NCBI RefSeq assembly: GCF_002222655.1
Contig: NZ_CP022423.1
Coordinates: 558,001-622,000 of the forward strand
Reading direction: 5' to 3'
Source: Vitreoscilla filiformis
GTDB lineage: Bacteria; Pseudomonadota; Gammaproteobacteria; Burkholderiales; Burkholderiaceae_C
DNA length: 64,000 nt
The position numbers were made by a program, and so were the translations under genes. Every line of letters starts with the position of its first letter. Position 1 is the first letter of the stretch. Shown here piece by piece: positions 8,752-18,481 of the stretch. The notes beneath the pieces are model-generated. The model saw nothing but the letters and a program-made list of their open reading frames with translations. It searched no databases and was not told where the DNA came from.

Positions 8752-11040
8752 TCAAGGCTTGATGCGCTCGACCTTGAGCACCACTGGCGTGCGGTGCAAC
8801 ACCCGCAACACGTCGGCCAAATGCTGGCGATCGCGCACGCTCACCGTGAGGGTCAAATCAGCCACGATACCGATGGCCTCTTGGCCCATGTCGATGTGGG
8901 TGATGTCCCCATCGGCGGTGCTGATGGCCTCGGCCACTTGCGCCAACGCTCCCCGACCGTTGCGCAACGTCATGCGCAACGCCGTCTCGAAGGTGCGTGT
9001 GGGCGCTTCTGCCCATTCAACAGGTATCCAACGCTCACGTTCACGTTCGAACAAGCGCTTGCCCGTCCGACAGTCTGCCGTGTGAACAATCAAGCCTTCA
9101 CCCCGCCCCAGGTAGCCACGGATTTCATCGCCAGGAATCGGGCGGCAGCAAGTCGCCAGGCTGATGGCCGCATCGTCGGAACCATCGATGATGACCAAAC
9201 TGTGGCTGCTGGCCTGACCCTCCGGATCGCCGTAGCGCCCCAACGTGAGCATGACCGCGTCTGGCCGTTGCCCTTGTTCGCGCATCAATTGGGCGATGCG
9301 CTTGGCCACCACGCTGGCGATTTTTCGCCCCAAGCCGATGTCCAGCATCAACTCGCCCGGCGTGCGATTGCCACTCCAGCGCAACAACGCCGGCCAGATA
9401 GCGCCGTGCTGATGGCTGCCAATTTCGTGCTCAGGCAGGGTCAGGCCCTCGGCTCGCATGGCTTGGGTGAGCAAGCGTTCACCCAAGATTTGGGAATCCT
9501 CATGGGTCAGCTGTTTGAGGTAGTGCCGAATTTTGGAGCGCGCCCGGCCAGTGCGCACAATGCTGAGCCATGAAGGGTCTGGACGGGCACCTTGCGCCGT
9601 GACGATCTCCACCACATCGCTGGAACGCAGCTCCGTGCGCAGGCTGACTTGGGTGCCGTTGACCTTGGCCGCCACGCAACGATCACCCACATCGGAGTGA
9701 ATGGCGTAAGCGAAATCCAACGGCGTGGCCCCGGGTGGCAGGGACAGAATCTTGCCCTGCGGCGTCAGCACATAAATCGATTCCGGCACCAAATCGATCT
9801 TGACGTGCTCCAGAAACTCTGCCGAATCGCGGGTTTCGTTTTGGATGTCCATCAGCGATTTGAGCCACATCGAGCCCAAGCGCTGCGCCACATCCCCTGG
9901 GTTCGGCACCTTGCCGCCGTTCATTTTGTAGCGCCAATGGGCGGCAATGCCTGTCTCAGCCACTGCGTGCATGTCTTCGGTGCGGATTTGAAACTCCACC
10001 GGCGTCCCCAATGGGCTGGCCAGCACCGTGTGCAGCGACTTATAGCCGTTGGCCTTGGGCAGGGCGATGTAGTCTTTGAACTTGCCTGGCATGGGTTTGT
10101 AGAGCCGGTGCAGCACCCCCAGCGCCAAGTAGCACTCCTGCCAAGAGTTGACGATGATGCGCAGCCCAAACACATCGTTGACCCCCGCAAAGCTGCTGTG
10201 CTGTACACGCATCTTGCGGTAGATGGAGAACACCGTTTTTTCACGCGCTGCCAAGGTGATGGGCACCTGGGCATCCTCAAAGGCTTTGATCACATCGTTT
10301 TGCACCTGGGTGATCAAATCCCGCCGGGTGCCGCGTGCGCGCACCACGGCCCTGTGCAGCACGCTCTGGCGCCACGGGTGAACACAGGCAAAGGACAGCT
10401 CCTGCAATTCCCGGTACACCTGATTCAACCCCAGGCGGTGGGCAATGGGCGCGTAAATATCCAGCGTTTCGCGGGCGATGCGGGCGCGTTTATGTGGGGC
10501 CATCGCCCCCATGGTGCGCATGTTGTGCGTGCGATCCGCCAGTTTGACCAAGATGACACGCACATCGCGTGACATGGCCATCAGCATCTTGCGAAACGAC
10601 TCGGCTTGGCCTTCTTCGCGTGTTTGGAACTGGAGTTTGTCCAGCTTGGTCAAGCCGTCCACCAACTCAGCGGTGGGGGCGCCGAAGCGTTCGACCAGGG
10701 CGTGTTTGGTGATGCCGCAGTCTTCCATGGCATCGTGCATCAAGGCGGCCATGATGGCTTGGGCGTCCAAGTTCCAATCGGCCACCAAGCCGGCCACCGC
10801 CAACGGGTGGGTGATGTACGGCTCACCACTGGCGCGGAATTGGCCCAAATGGGCCTCGTCGGCAAACTTGTAGGCTTCGCGCACCAGGCGCAAATCCTCT
10901 TTACTCAAGTAGCCGAGTTTGTCGATCAACTCGGCAAAGGTGGAGATTTCTGGCTGCATCTGTGATGCCGCAGCAGACGGACGCGCCCGACCTTTGAAGT
11001 CGGAGAGCAACAATTCATCGGCGTAAGAGCGAATACCCAT
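8752..11040 (-). CDS. spoT: Bifunctional (p)ppGpp synthetase/hydrolase (SpoT-type RSH)
   Basis: Makes and degrades the stringent-response alarmone (p)ppGpp. The 762 residues show an N-terminal HD hydrolase domain with intact His-Asp (LMHDAMEDCGIT) and KLADRTHNMRT, a synthetase domain with KFKDYIALPKANGYKSLHT, a TGS domain (IYVLTPQGKILSLP), and a C-terminal ACT-like regulatory domain. The intact HD motif and the basic xFKD loop indicate a bifunctional enzyme rather than RelA. Start at 11040 (MGIRSYADELL) follows the rpoZ terminator-like hairpin; an internal Met at residue 28 is an alternative. rpoZ-spoT adjacency is the usual proteobacterial order. Confidence 0.95.
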   Translation of the reverse strand: MGIRSYADELLLSDFKGRARPSAAASQMQPEISTFAELIDKLGYLSKEDLRLVREAYKFADEAHLGQFRASGEPYITHPLAVAGLVADWNLDAQAIMAALMHDAMEDCGITKHALVERFGAPTAELVDGLTKLDKLQFQTREEGQAESFRKMLMAMSRDVRVILVKLADRTHNMRTMGAMAPHKRARIARETLDIYAPIAHRLGLNQVYRELQELSFACVHPWRQSVLHRAVVRARGTRRDLITQVQNDVIKAFEDAQVPITLAAREKTVFSIYRKMRVQHSSFAGVNDVFGLRIIVNSWQECYLALGVLHRLYKPMPGKFKDYIALPKANGYKSLHTVLASPLGTPVEFQIRTEDMHAVAETGIAAHWRYKMNGGKVPNPGDVAQRLGSMWLKSLMDIQNETRDSAEFLEHVKIDLVPESIYVLTPQGKILSLPPGATPLDFAYAIHSDVGDRCVAAKVNGTQVSLRTELRSSDVVEIVTAQGARPDPSWLSIVRTGRARSKIRHYLKQLTHEDSQILGERLLTQAMRAEGLTLPEHEIGSHQHGAIWPALLRWSGNRTPGELMLDIGLGRKIASVVAKRIAQLMREQGQRPDAVMLTLGRYGDPEGQASSHSLVIIDGSDDAAISLATCCRPIPGDEIRGYLGRGEGLIVHTADCRTGKRLFERERERWIPVEWAEAPTRTFETALRMTLRNGRGALAQVAEAISTADGDITHIDMGQEAIGIVADLTLTVSVRDRQHLADVLRVLHRTPVVLKVERIKP

Positions 11041-11063
11041 GGGCGGAATTTAGCCCAGAAAGC

Positions 11064-11092
11064 ACAACGGGCGCCCAGAGGGCGCCCGTTGT
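11064..11092 (-). terminator. Strong hairpin between rpoZ and spoT
   Basis: A perfect 13-bp stem (11064-11076 with 11080-11092) and 3-base loop lies between the rpoZ stop and the spoT start. On the minus strand it is followed by only a short T stretch (GCTTTC), so it may act as a weak terminator or attenuator, or as an mRNA-stabilising stem. Confidence 0.6.
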
Positions 11093-11118
11093 CCGGGATG
11101 CGAGTGCGAAAGGGCCGA

Positions 11119-11322
11119 TCAGGTCGGCACGCGGCGCAGCATTTCGACACCCACTTCACCGGCGGCGATTTCACGCAGCGCAGTCACCCCCGGCTTGTTC
11201 TTCGACTCAACCTTGGGCGTGTGGCCTTGGCTGAGCATGCGAGCGCGGTAGGTCGCGGCCAGCACGAGCTGGAAGCGGTTGGGGATCTTGTTCAGGCAGT
11301 CTTCAACGGTGATGCGGGCCAT
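11119..11322 (-). CDS. rpoZ: RNA polymerase omega subunit
   Basis: Small RNA polymerase subunit that helps assemble and stabilise beta' and forms part of a ppGpp site. The 67 residues start at [10 protein letters not shown] and include the conserved [16 protein letters not shown] segment, then a short variable tail. I chose the ATG at 11322 because family members begin with MARITVEDC; the frame remains open 57 bases further upstream. It lies between gmk and spoT on the same strand, the usual arrangement. Confidence 0.96.
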   Translation of the reverse strand: MARITVEDCLNKIPNRFQLVLAATYRARMLSQGHTPKVESKNKPGVTALREIAAGEVGVEMLRRVPT

Positions 11323-11356
11323 GGGGCGTTCCTGAAAAGAGAAGAAGCGAGCGGTG

Positions 11357-11977
11357 TCAGAGCAGATCCAGCGCAGCAAACACGCCAGATTTGACGCGGC
11401 GTTGCGCCACGTACTTCAGGCGCTGGGAGTGAACCACGGTCTTGAGGTCAAAGAGCGCCGTCTCGAACAAACCATTGATTATCACATAGTCAAAGTGCTG
11501 AGCTTGGGCCACTTCGACGCGGGCATTCACCAGGCGTTGTGCAATCACATCCGGGTGATCCTCACCCCGACGGCGCAAACGCTGCTCCAGCTCCGCCCAG
11601 CTCGGCGGCAGGATGAAGATCAGCACCGCATGCACAAACATTTGTTTGATCTGCAAGGCGCCTTGGTAGTCGATCTCCAGCACCACGTCTTCACCCGCCA
11701 TGAGCCGGGCTTCAATGCCCTCGCGGCTGGTACCGTAGCGGTTGCCGTGGACTTCGGCCCACTCGAAAAAGTCCCCGCGATCGATCATGGACTGGAATTC
11801 ATCCGGGCGGATGAACCAGTATTCGCGTCCGTTTTGCTCCTGCCCACGCGGCGCCCGCGTGGTGTGCGACACGGAGACTTGCAGGTGCGAATCCAGCTCC
11901 AGCAGCGCCTTGACCAAGCTGGACTTGCCCGCACCACTGGGCGCGGCCACCACGAACAGATTGCCTGGGGTTTCCAT
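11357..11977 (-). CDS. gmk: Guanylate kinase
   Basis: Phosphorylates GMP to GDP in the cytoplasm. The 206-residue product has the P-loop [10 protein letters not shown], the GMP-binding [18 protein letters not shown], and [14 protein letters not shown] prefer ATG 11977 (METPGNLF) because it gives the normal length and has GAGG 11 bases upstream. A GTG at 12001 that overlaps the yicC stop would add eight residues. It lies just downstream of yicC, then rpoZ and spoT follow. Confidence 0.96.
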   Translation of the reverse strand: METPGNLFVVAAPSGAGKSSLVKALLELDSHLQVSVSHTTRAPRGQEQNGREYWFIRPDEFQSMIDRGDFFEWAEVHGNRYGTSREGIEARLMAGEDVVLEIDYQGALQIKQMFVHAVLIFILPPSWAELEQRLRRRGEDHPDVIAQRLVNARVEVAQAQHFDYVIINGLFETALFDLKTVVHSQRLKYVAQRRVKSGVFAALDLL

Positions 11978-11997
11978 CGGCTGTGTTCCCTCGTTCT

Positions 11998-12912
11998 TCA
12001 CTCGATGTTTTGCACCTGCTCGCGCAGTTGCTCGATCAACACTTTCATCTCGACCGAAATGCCGGTCAGCTCCAGCGCCGCCGACTTCGACCCCAAGGTG
12101 TTGGCTTCGCGATGCAATTCTTGGATCAAAAAGTCCAGGCGTTTGCCTTGCTCGCCGCCACGTGTGAGCAGGCGCTCGATTTCGTCCAGATGGGCGCCCA
12201 AGCGCGACAGTTCTTCTGCCACGTCGATGCGGATGGCCAGCGCCGTGGCCTCGGCCAAAGCCCGGTCACGCGCCGCGTCGGCTGACACCGTGGCGCCGCT
12301 GGCGCCCGCCGTTTGTAACGCTTCGCTCCAGCGTTCCAAAAAACGCTGCTGCTGACGCGCCACCACCGCCGGCACCAAAGGCACTGCCTGAGCCGCCAGT
12401 TCGCGCAAACGCACCACGCGCTCCATCAAAATGGCCACCAGGCGCTCGCCCTCACGTGCGCGGGCGTCCTTGAGCGCTTGCAGGCCTTGCCGAGCGGCTT
12501 GCAGGGTCAGCTCGTCAAACGGCACGCTGCTCGGCGCCGAACCACCGCCCCGGCACCACAACAGCGCCTCATTCACCGACAGCGGTGCGGCCTTGGGCAG
12601 CCAGCCCTGTACAGCCGACTCAATGCGTGCCAAACGGCTGAGTTGTTCGGCGCTGGGGGTGTTCAGCCCCTCATCGGCTTGGCGGCCCATCTGGGCCCGG
12701 ACTTCGACCTTGCCGCGTTTGAGGCTGCTCGTCAGCAGCTCGCGCAAAGGGGGTTCTAGGTGGCGCAGTTCGTCGGGCAGGCGAAAGGCCAGATCGAGGA
12801 AACGGCTGTTGACTGAACGGAATTCGACGGTAACGCCAACACGGGCGTTTTCGCCCTCGGAGGCCGGGTGGGCGCTGGCGCTGGCGAACCCGGTCATGCT
12901 GTAAACTGGCAT
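11998..12912 (-). CDS. yicC: YicC family endoribonuclease
   Basis: Member of the YicC/YloC family, shown in E. coli to act as an endoribonuclease in RNA turnover. The 304 residues begin with the family hallmark [10 protein letters not shown], contain [17 protein letters not shown] and the C-terminal [15 protein letters not shown] block, which is the most conserved region. It is divergent from the kinase gene at 12943 with only 30 bases between, so promoters must lie inside or overlap the coding ends. Downstream is gmk. Confidence 0.93.
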   Translation of the reverse strand: MPVYSMTGFASASAHPASEGENARVGVTVEFRSVNSRFLDLAFRLPDELRHLEPPLRELLTSSLKRGKVEVRAQMGRQADEGLNTPSAEQLSRLARIESAVQGWLPKAAPLSVNEALLWCRGGGSAPSSVPFDELTLQAARQGLQALKDARAREGERLVAILMERVVRLRELAAQAVPLVPAVVARQQQRFLERWSEALQTAGASGATVSADAARDRALAEATALAIRIDVAEELSRLGAHLDEIERLLTRGGEQGKRLDFLIQELHREANTLGSKSAALELTGISVEMKVLIEQLREQVQNIE

Positions 12913-12942
12913 GAGCTTGCTGCGAAAGGCAAAAACTCGATT

Positions 12943-13905
12943 ATGTCAAAGCCCAAACCCTCCCCGTTGCCAGCGGGCACCGTGGTTGGCGGCTACACCA
13001 TCATTCGCAAGCTCGCCGCCGGGGGTTTCGGCGTGGTGTACTTGGCTGAGGATGGAGAGCGCCATCTGGTCGCCCTCAAGGAATACTTACCGGCCTCCCT
13101 GGCAGAACGGGTGCCCGGCGAGCTGATTCCCCGCGTCAAACCGGACAAGCTGCCGTTGTACCGCCTCGGCCTGAAGAGCTTCTTCGAGGAAGGGCGTTCG
13201 CTGGCGCAGATCGCGCATCCGAGTGTGGTGTCGGTGCTCAATTTCTTCCGGGAAAATGAAACCGTCTACATGGTGATGAATTATTTGCAAGGGGATACCT
13301 TGCAAGATTTCATCGTCACCGCCCGAGATTTGAAGCGGGATAAGGTATTTCGCGAGTCCACCATCCGCAGCCTGTTCGATGAAGTCTTGCGCGGGTTGCG
13401 CATCGTCCATCAGCACAAAATGCTGCATTTGGACATCAAACCCGCCAACATCATCATCACCAACGATAACAAAGCGGTGTTGTTGGATTTTGGTGCCGCC
13501 CGCGAAGTGCTAAGCAAAGAGGGTAACTTCATCCGGCCGATGTACACGCCCGGCTTTGCAGCCCCCGAGATGTACCGCCGCGATGGCTCGCTCGGCCCCT
13601 GGACGGACATCTACGCCATCGGCGCCTGCATTTACGCGTCCATGCAAGGTTATCCGCCCACGGATGCGCCGCAGCGGCTGGAAAAAGATCGGCTGTCGCT
13701 GTCGCGCATGCGCAATGTGTACTCGGACAACCTCATCGAGGTGGCCGAGTGGTGCATGGCGCTGGATCCGCTGGCGCGACCGCAAAGTGTGTTCGCCCTG
13801 CAAAAAGAGCTGTCTCAGGAAACCGAACGGCGCTATTCGGCGCTGAGTTTCACCGAACGGCTGAAATTGCAGATCGACAACCTCAAGTCCAGTACCCGCA
13901 CCTGA
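12943..13905 (+). CDS. Soluble Ser/Thr protein kinase (Hanks type)
   Basis: Eukaryote-like protein kinase of 320 residues with no transmembrane or sensor domain. Visible motifs: glycine loop KLAAGGFGVVYLA, catalytic lysine K46 in VALKEY, catalytic loop HLDIKPANIII (HLD in place of HRD), DFGAAR, and the APE segment FAAPEMY. The start at ATG 12943 (MSKPKPSPL) is chosen because upstream codons overlap the start of yicC. A PP2C phosphatase follows 36 bases later, forming a kinase/phosphatase pair. Targets are unknown; the pair precedes rph and rdgB. Confidence 0.92.
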   Translation: MSKPKPSPLPAGTVVGGYTIIRKLAAGGFGVVYLAEDGERHLVALKEYLPASLAERVPGELIPRVKPDKLPLYRLGLKSFFEEGRSLAQIAHPSVVSVLNFFRENETVYMVMNYLQGDTLQDFIVTARDLKRDKVFRESTIRSLFDEVLRGLRIVHQHKMLHLDIKPANIIITNDNKAVLLDFGAAREVLSKEGNFIRPMYTPGFAAPEMYRRDGSLGPWTDIYAIGACIYASMQGYPPTDAPQRLEKDRLSLSRMRNVYSDNLIEVAEWCMALDPLARPQSVFALQKELSQETERRYSALSFTERLKLQIDNLKSSTRT

Positions 13906-13941
13906 GCGGTGCGGGGCAACTGAGCAAGCAAGGCAGCGCAC

Positions 13942-14859
13942 GTGGCCATGAGGTTTTCCGTTTTCCAAGTCAGCCGCAAAGGCGGGCGGGAAAAGAACGA
14001 GGATCGCATGGGGTATTGCTACACCCGCGACGCCGGGTTGTTCGCCCTGGCCGACGGCATGGGCGGCCACCCCGAAGGCGAAGTGGCCTCGCAAATGGCG
14101 CTGCAAACCCTGGCCTCGCTGTTTCAAACCGAAGCCAAACCCGCGCTGCGCAACCCCGCCCGCTTTCTGCAAGACGGCATCCAAGCCGCACACCACGCCC
14201 TGCTGCGCTACGCCACCGAGCGCGCCATGGTGGACACCCCCCGCACCACCATCGTGGCCTGTGTGATCCAGTCCGGCATGGCCTACTGGGCGCACTGCGG
14301 GGACTCGCGGCTGTACTTGGTGCGTGGCCGCAACTTGGTGGTACGCACACGCGATCACTCTTACACCGAGTTGCAGCAAGCGCTGTCCCACGTCGTGCCG
14401 CTGGACGCGCGCTACAACCGCTCGGTGCTGTTCACCTGCCTGGGCAGCCCCGGCAAACCGGTGGTGGACATCGTCGGCCCGGTGCCGCTCTACGCCCGCG
14501 ACCGCATTTTGGTCTGCTCAGACGGGCTGTGGAGTGTGGTGACGGACGCCACCATTGTCGATGTGCTGTCCAGCCGCCCGCTGGCCGAGGCGGTGCCCGA
14601 TCTGGTCGAGCAAGCGCTGCGCAATGGCGGCCCACATGGGGACAATGTCACCGTGCTCAGCTTGGAGTGGGAAGAGCTGGCCGAGCAAGAAGGCGCCTCG
14701 GGCATCTCCACCCAGACGCTGAGCGAGGACGTGTTCGCCTCCACCATCCAAGCGACGATGGCCGACACTGCGCCCATCGATCTGGACGAAGCGGAAATCG
14801 AACGCTCGATCCGCGAAATCAACGAAGCGATCCAGCGTGCGGCCCGCAAGCCCCGCTAA
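13942..14859 (+). CDS. PP2C-type Ser/Thr protein phosphatase
   Basis: Metal-dependent phosphatase expected to reverse phosphorylation by the preceding kinase. The 305 residues show the PP2C metal-binding motifs in order: [40 protein letters not shown] and GDNVTVLSL. The catalytic domain covers about 1-245; the acidic tail (about 250-305) is extra and has no recognisable motif. No membrane segment. The operon-like spacing to the kinase supports a shared pathway. Confidence 0.92.
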   Translation: MAMRFSVFQVSRKGGREKNEDRMGYCYTRDAGLFALADGMGGHPEGEVASQMALQTLASLFQTEAKPALRNPARFLQDGIQAAHHALLRYATERAMVDTPRTTIVACVIQSGMAYWAHCGDSRLYLVRGRNLVVRTRDHSYTELQQALSHVVPLDARYNRSVLFTCLGSPGKPVVDIVGPVPLYARDRILVCSDGLWSVVTDATIVDVLSSRPLAEAVPDLVEQALRNGGPHGDNVTVLSLEWEELAEQEGASGISTQTLSEDVFASTIQATMADTAPIDLDEAEIERSIREINEAIQRAARKPR

Positions 14860-14896
14860 TTGGCGTTTCCCTTCCCCCTTTTTAGAAAGTCTTCCC

Positions 14897-15631
14897 ATGA
14901 GTTTTGAACGCAGCGGCGTGCGCGCCGCCCACGCTTTGCGCCCGGTGCGCATCACCCGGGGTTTCACCTGCCATGCCGAAGGTTCGGTGCTGATTGAGTT
15001 TGGTGCCACCCGCGTGCTGTGTACGGCATCGGTGGAAGAGCGCGTGCCGCCGCACCAAAAGGGCACGGGAGAAGGTTGGGTCACGGCTGAATACGGCATG
15101 CTGCCGCGCGCCACCCACACGCGCAGTAGCCGCGAAGCCGCCAAGGGCAAACAAACCGGGCGCACGCAGGAAATCCAGCGCCTCATCGGCCGTTCGCTGC
15201 GCGCCGTGTTCGACCTGAAAGCCCTGGGCGAACGCACCCTCACCCTCGATTGCGACGTGCTCCAAGCCGACGGCGGCACGCGCACTGCGGCCATCACCGG
15301 GGCCTTCGTGGCTGCCCAAGACGCGGTGAACCAGTTGCTCGCCAAGGGCCTGCTGAAAACCAACCCGATCCGCGACCATGTGGCAGCGGTGTCGGTGGGC
15401 ATCGTGCAGGGCACGCCGCTGCTCGATTTGGAATACACCGAAGACTCGGCCTGCGACACCGACATGAACGTGGTGATGACCGGCGCCGGCCATTTCGTCG
15501 AAGTGCAAGGCACCGCCGAAGGCGTGGCGTTTACTCGCACTGAAATGGATCAACTGCTGCAACTGGCCGAAGCCGGCATCCAAACCCTGGTGCAAGCGCA
15601 AAAAGACGCGCTGGCCCAGCCGTTGGCCTGA
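14897..15631 (+). CDS. rph: Ribonuclease PH
   Basis: Phosphorolytic 3'-5' exoribonuclease that trims tRNA precursors after RNase P. The 244-residue product starts at ATG 14897 ([17 protein letters not shown]). It includes [40 protein letters not shown] and the phosphate-site region [13 protein letters not shown]. The frame is open 60 bases upstream but that part overlaps the phosphatase end and is not conserved. It is followed by rdgB, a common pairing. Confidence 0.96.
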   Translation: MSFERSGVRAAHALRPVRITRGFTCHAEGSVLIEFGATRVLCTASVEERVPPHQKGTGEGWVTAEYGMLPRATHTRSSREAAKGKQTGRTQEIQRLIGRSLRAVFDLKALGERTLTLDCDVLQADGGTRTAAITGAFVAAQDAVNQLLAKGLLKTNPIRDHVAAVSVGIVQGTPLLDLEYTEDSACDTDMNVVMTGAGHFVEVQGTAEGVAFTRTEMDQLLQLAEAGIQTLVQAQKDALAQPLA

Positions 15632-15669
15632 GCCTCTGCGACCGAACTCGAACCGGAAAGGACCTGCGC

Positions 15670-16302
15670 ATGCAACTCGTGCTGGCTTCGAACAACGCCA
15701 AAAAGCTCAAGGAGCTGAACGCGCTTTTCGCGCCGCTGGCGCTTTCCATCGTCACCCAAGGTTCGCTTGGCGTGGGTGAAGCGGAGGAGCCGCACATCAC
15801 TTTCGTGGAAAACGCGCTGGCCAAAGCGCGCCACGCGGCGGCGGCCACGGGGTTGCCGGTGATTGCGGACGATTCCGGGCTGTGTGTCGATGCGCTGGGC
15901 GGCCATCCTGGCGTTCACAGCGCCCGGTTTGCGGTGTTGCCCGACGGCACCACTTGGGCCGACCGAGAAGCCCAACGCGCCGCGCAAGACGAGGCCAACA
16001 ACCGCCTGTTGTTGGAACGCTTGGCCGGGGTGGCGGATCGCCGCGCCGCTTTCGTTTGCGCTCTGGTGGCGCTGCGCTCGGCGGATGACCCGGAGCCGCT
16101 CATCGCTTTCGGGCGTTGGCCGGGTGAAATTCTGGCCGAACGCCGGGGCGCAGGCGGCTTTGGCTATGACCCGTTGATGTTCATCCCAACCCTGGGCGCC
16201 ACCGCCGCCGAATTATCCGCTGAGATCAAAAACGCCCACAGCCACCGCGCCCTCGCAGCGGCGCAGATGCTGGCGTTGATGCAGCGGCAATGGTTTAACT
16301 AA
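15670..16302 (+). CDS. rdgB: dITP/XTP pyrophosphatase RdgB (Ham1)
   Basis: Removes non-canonical purine nucleotides (dITP, XTP) from the nucleotide pool. The 210 residues carry LVLASNNAKKLKEL at the N-terminus, DDSGLCVDALGG with the catalytic Asp, and GFGYDPLMF with the base-recognition segment. It has the normal family length and lies 38 bases after rph. The downstream gene at 16329 has very different composition, so the operon with hemW appears interrupted here. Confidence 0.96.
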   Translation: MQLVLASNNAKKLKELNALFAPLALSIVTQGSLGVGEAEEPHITFVENALAKARHAAAATGLPVIADDSGLCVDALGGHPGVHSARFAVLPDGTTWADREAQRAAQDEANNRLLLERLAGVADRRAAFVCALVALRSADDPEPLIAFGRWPGEILAERRGAGGFGYDPLMFIPTLGATAAELSAEIKNAHSHRALAAAQMLALMQRQWFN

Positions 16303-16328
16303 AAACCTACACCATGGAGAACCCAAAT

Positions 16329-17255
16329 ATGCAGCGCCTTTCTTCTTTTTCATCTGGAAAAGACACGGATACCGACTCCGAGATCAATTTATCATCTGTG
16401 ATGCCGGAGATAGAAAGTGCATTTGCCTCAATCACGCAAGCGGTGGTCGGCATACTAGAAGCGAGGTTGCGAGCAGAAATTGAGTCTCGAATCCAGGAAG
16501 TGACCAACGAGGCGGCAAGAACCATTCATGCCCGCATCGCAATGGCAATGGGGCAAATCCAGCCGGTTGCGATTCCCATCAACTTGCTGGTTCAACCTTC
16601 GACGCTGCTTCAGAACCCCGCCCCGGTGTCACCTCCTCCAGTGGTGGACGCGGGCCCGGCTTCGACTCCCCATCTGCCTGTCAGTGTCAGCGCGGAACCT
16701 CCCGCTCCGACGGCACCCAAGGTGCTGCCGGTGATGACAGAGCAGGAAACTGAAGATCCGCCCGTGCCGCTGGAGGCGGTCAGCACGCCCACCGCGCAGG
16801 CACGCCCGAACGACGCTGAAACCGTCTCAGAACCCGCGTGGGAAGACCCCCCGCTTCGCGAAAGTCGCCCGGCGTCGGGTGGGGCGGGTGTAGTGGCTGT
16901 TGTGCCCTCATCACCTAAGAAGAGTCGTTTGAAAATCACGGTGGTCGGTTTAAAGCCCGGGCAAGCCCACATGATAAAAAATGACTTTAAACTGATTCAG
17001 TTAAATTTTGTCGCATCCAATTCTGGCAACAGCAGCCAACTCACAGCGCTTTCAAAGAGCAATGATCGTGTGATTTTTATGACTGACTTCATCAGCCATA
17101 AGTCCGTTGATGTGGTTCGCGCTGCCAACGGACGTTTTATTTATCTGGCTGGCGGCATGACTGCTCTGCGGGAAAAACTGCACGGATTAAACCGAGAGCA
17201 CCTCGCCTCAGCTGAAATTTGTGATGATTCAACCCCCCCTCCTTCATCACGATGA
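16329..17255 (+). CDS. Unrecognised protein: proline-rich linker and DUF2325-like C-terminal domain
   Basis: I do not recognise this 308-residue protein with certainty. The N-terminal ~85 residues look helical (IESAFASITQAVVGILEARL), residues ~90-205 are a Pro/Ala/Glu-rich linker, and ~205-295 form an alpha/beta domain (LKITVVGLKPGQAHMIKND, then DRVIFMTDFISHKSVDVVRA, then GRFIYLAGG) whose pattern recalls DUF2325-like domains. No signal peptide or membrane helix. ATG 16329 is preferred over 16314 because GGAG sits 9 bases before it. The ends are AT-richer than neighbours and it splits rdgB from hemW; its stop overlaps the hemW start by 4 bases. Confidence 0.7.
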   Translation: MQRLSSFSSGKDTDTDSEINLSSVMPEIESAFASITQAVVGILEARLRAEIESRIQEVTNEAARTIHARIAMAMGQIQPVAIPINLLVQPSTLLQNPAPVSPPPVVDAGPASTPHLPVSVSAEPPAPTAPKVLPVMTEQETEDPPVPLEAVSTPTAQARPNDAETVSEPAWEDPPLRESRPASGGAGVVAVVPSSPKKSRLKITVVGLKPGQAHMIKNDFKLIQLNFVASNSGNSSQLTALSKSNDRVIFMTDFISHKSVDVVRAANGRFIYLAGGMTALREKLHGLNREHLASAEICDDSTPPPSSR

Positions 17256-18469
17256 ACCTGAACGAACGTTACCTGCGCCCCGGCACGCTGCAATTGGGCG
17301 CACCACCGCCGCTGTCGGTGTACGTGCATTTGCCGTGGTGCTTACAAAAGTGCCCGTATTGCGACTTCAACTCGCATGAATTCACCCGCAACAGCACCGA
17401 ACGCGCACTGCCAAGCGATGTGGAAGCCCGCTATCTGGACGCCCTGCGCGCCGACCTCGAAACCAGCCTGCCACTGGTGTGGGGGCGCAGCGTGCATTCG
17501 GTGTTCATCGGGGGCGGCACGCCGAGTTTGTTTTCGCCCGAAGGCATTGGCCGGCTGATCTCCGACCTGCGCTTGCTGCTGCCGCTGCAACCCGGCTGCG
17601 AAGTCACGCTGGAAGCCAACCCTGGCACGTTCGAGCGCGAGCGCTTCCGCGCTTTCCATGCGGCGGGGGTGACACGCTTGTCCATCGGCGTCCAAAGTTT
17701 TGACGATGCCAAGCTGCGCGCTTTGGGCCGTGTCCATGATCGGGCCCAAGCCATCGCCGCCGTGGAGGAAGCCGCCCGCACCTTCGACACCTTCAACCTC
17801 GATCTGATGTACGCCTTGCCCGGCCAAAGCCTGGCCGAGTTGACCGAGGATGTGCGCACCGCGCTGGCGTTCGCGCCGCCGCACCTGTCGCTGTACCACC
17901 TGACGCTGGAGCCGAACACACGCTTCGCCCGGCAGCCACCGCCGGCCCTGCCCGATGACGACCAAAGCGCCGAGATGCTCGATGCCCTGGTGGCCCTCAC
18001 CGCCGAAACTGGGCTGGAGCGCTACGAGGTGTCGGCTTACGCACGGGCGGGGCATCGCTGCACGCACAACCTCAATTACTGGCAGTTTGGGGACTATCTC
18101 GGCCTGGGTGCTGGGGCGCATGGCAAGCTGAGTTTTCCGCACCGTGTCATCCGACAAGTGAAGTGGCGCGAACCGGCCAGCTACATGCGTGAAGCGCTCG
18201 CCGGCAACGCTTGCTCCAATGAGGAAGAAGTCAGCCGCAAAGCGTTGCCGTTCGAGTTCATGCTCAACACGCTGCGTCTGAAGGACGGTTTCGACGTCGC
18301 GCTGTTCACCGAACGCACCGGCCTGCCCCCCTCGGCCATCGCGGCGGGCGTGCGCACGGCGCAAGACAAAGGCTTGCTCGAAGTGTGCGAAACCCCCACT
18401 GGCCGCCAGATTCGCCCCACCGCTCGGGGCTTCGATTTCCTCAGCGACTTGCAGGAAATTTTTCTTTGA
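17252..18469 (+). CDS. hemW: Heme chaperone HemW (radical-SAM, HemN-like)
   Basis: Radical-SAM-family protein that carries and inserts heme; long annotated as oxygen-independent coproporphyrinogen oxidase. The 405 residues show the cluster-binding CxxxCxxC at CLQKCPYCDFNSH, SVFIGGGTPSLF, LEANPGTFERERF and the family DRAQAIAAVEEA helix. HemW proteins lack the extra N-terminal Cys of true HemN, and only the three-Cys motif is seen here. The start overlaps the previous stop (ATGA). The globin gene follows by 12 bases, a plausible heme-related neighbour. Confidence 0.93.
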   Translation: MNLNERYLRPGTLQLGAPPPLSVYVHLPWCLQKCPYCDFNSHEFTRNSTERALPSDVEARYLDALRADLETSLPLVWGRSVHSVFIGGGTPSLFSPEGIGRLISDLRLLLPLQPGCEVTLEANPGTFERERFRAFHAAGVTRLSIGVQSFDDAKLRALGRVHDRAQAIAAVEEAARTFDTFNLDLMYALPGQSLAELTEDVRTALAFAPPHLSLYHLTLEPNTRFARQPPPALPDDDQSAEMLDALVALTAETGLERYEVSAYARAGHRCTHNLNYWQFGDYLGLGAGAHGKLSFPHRVIRQVKWREPASYMREALAGNACSNEEEVSRKALPFEFMLNTLRLKDGFDVALFTERTGLPPSAIAAGVRTAQDKGLLEVCETPTGRQIRPTARGFDFLSDLQEIFL

Positions 18470-18481
18470 TGCCCGTCACCC

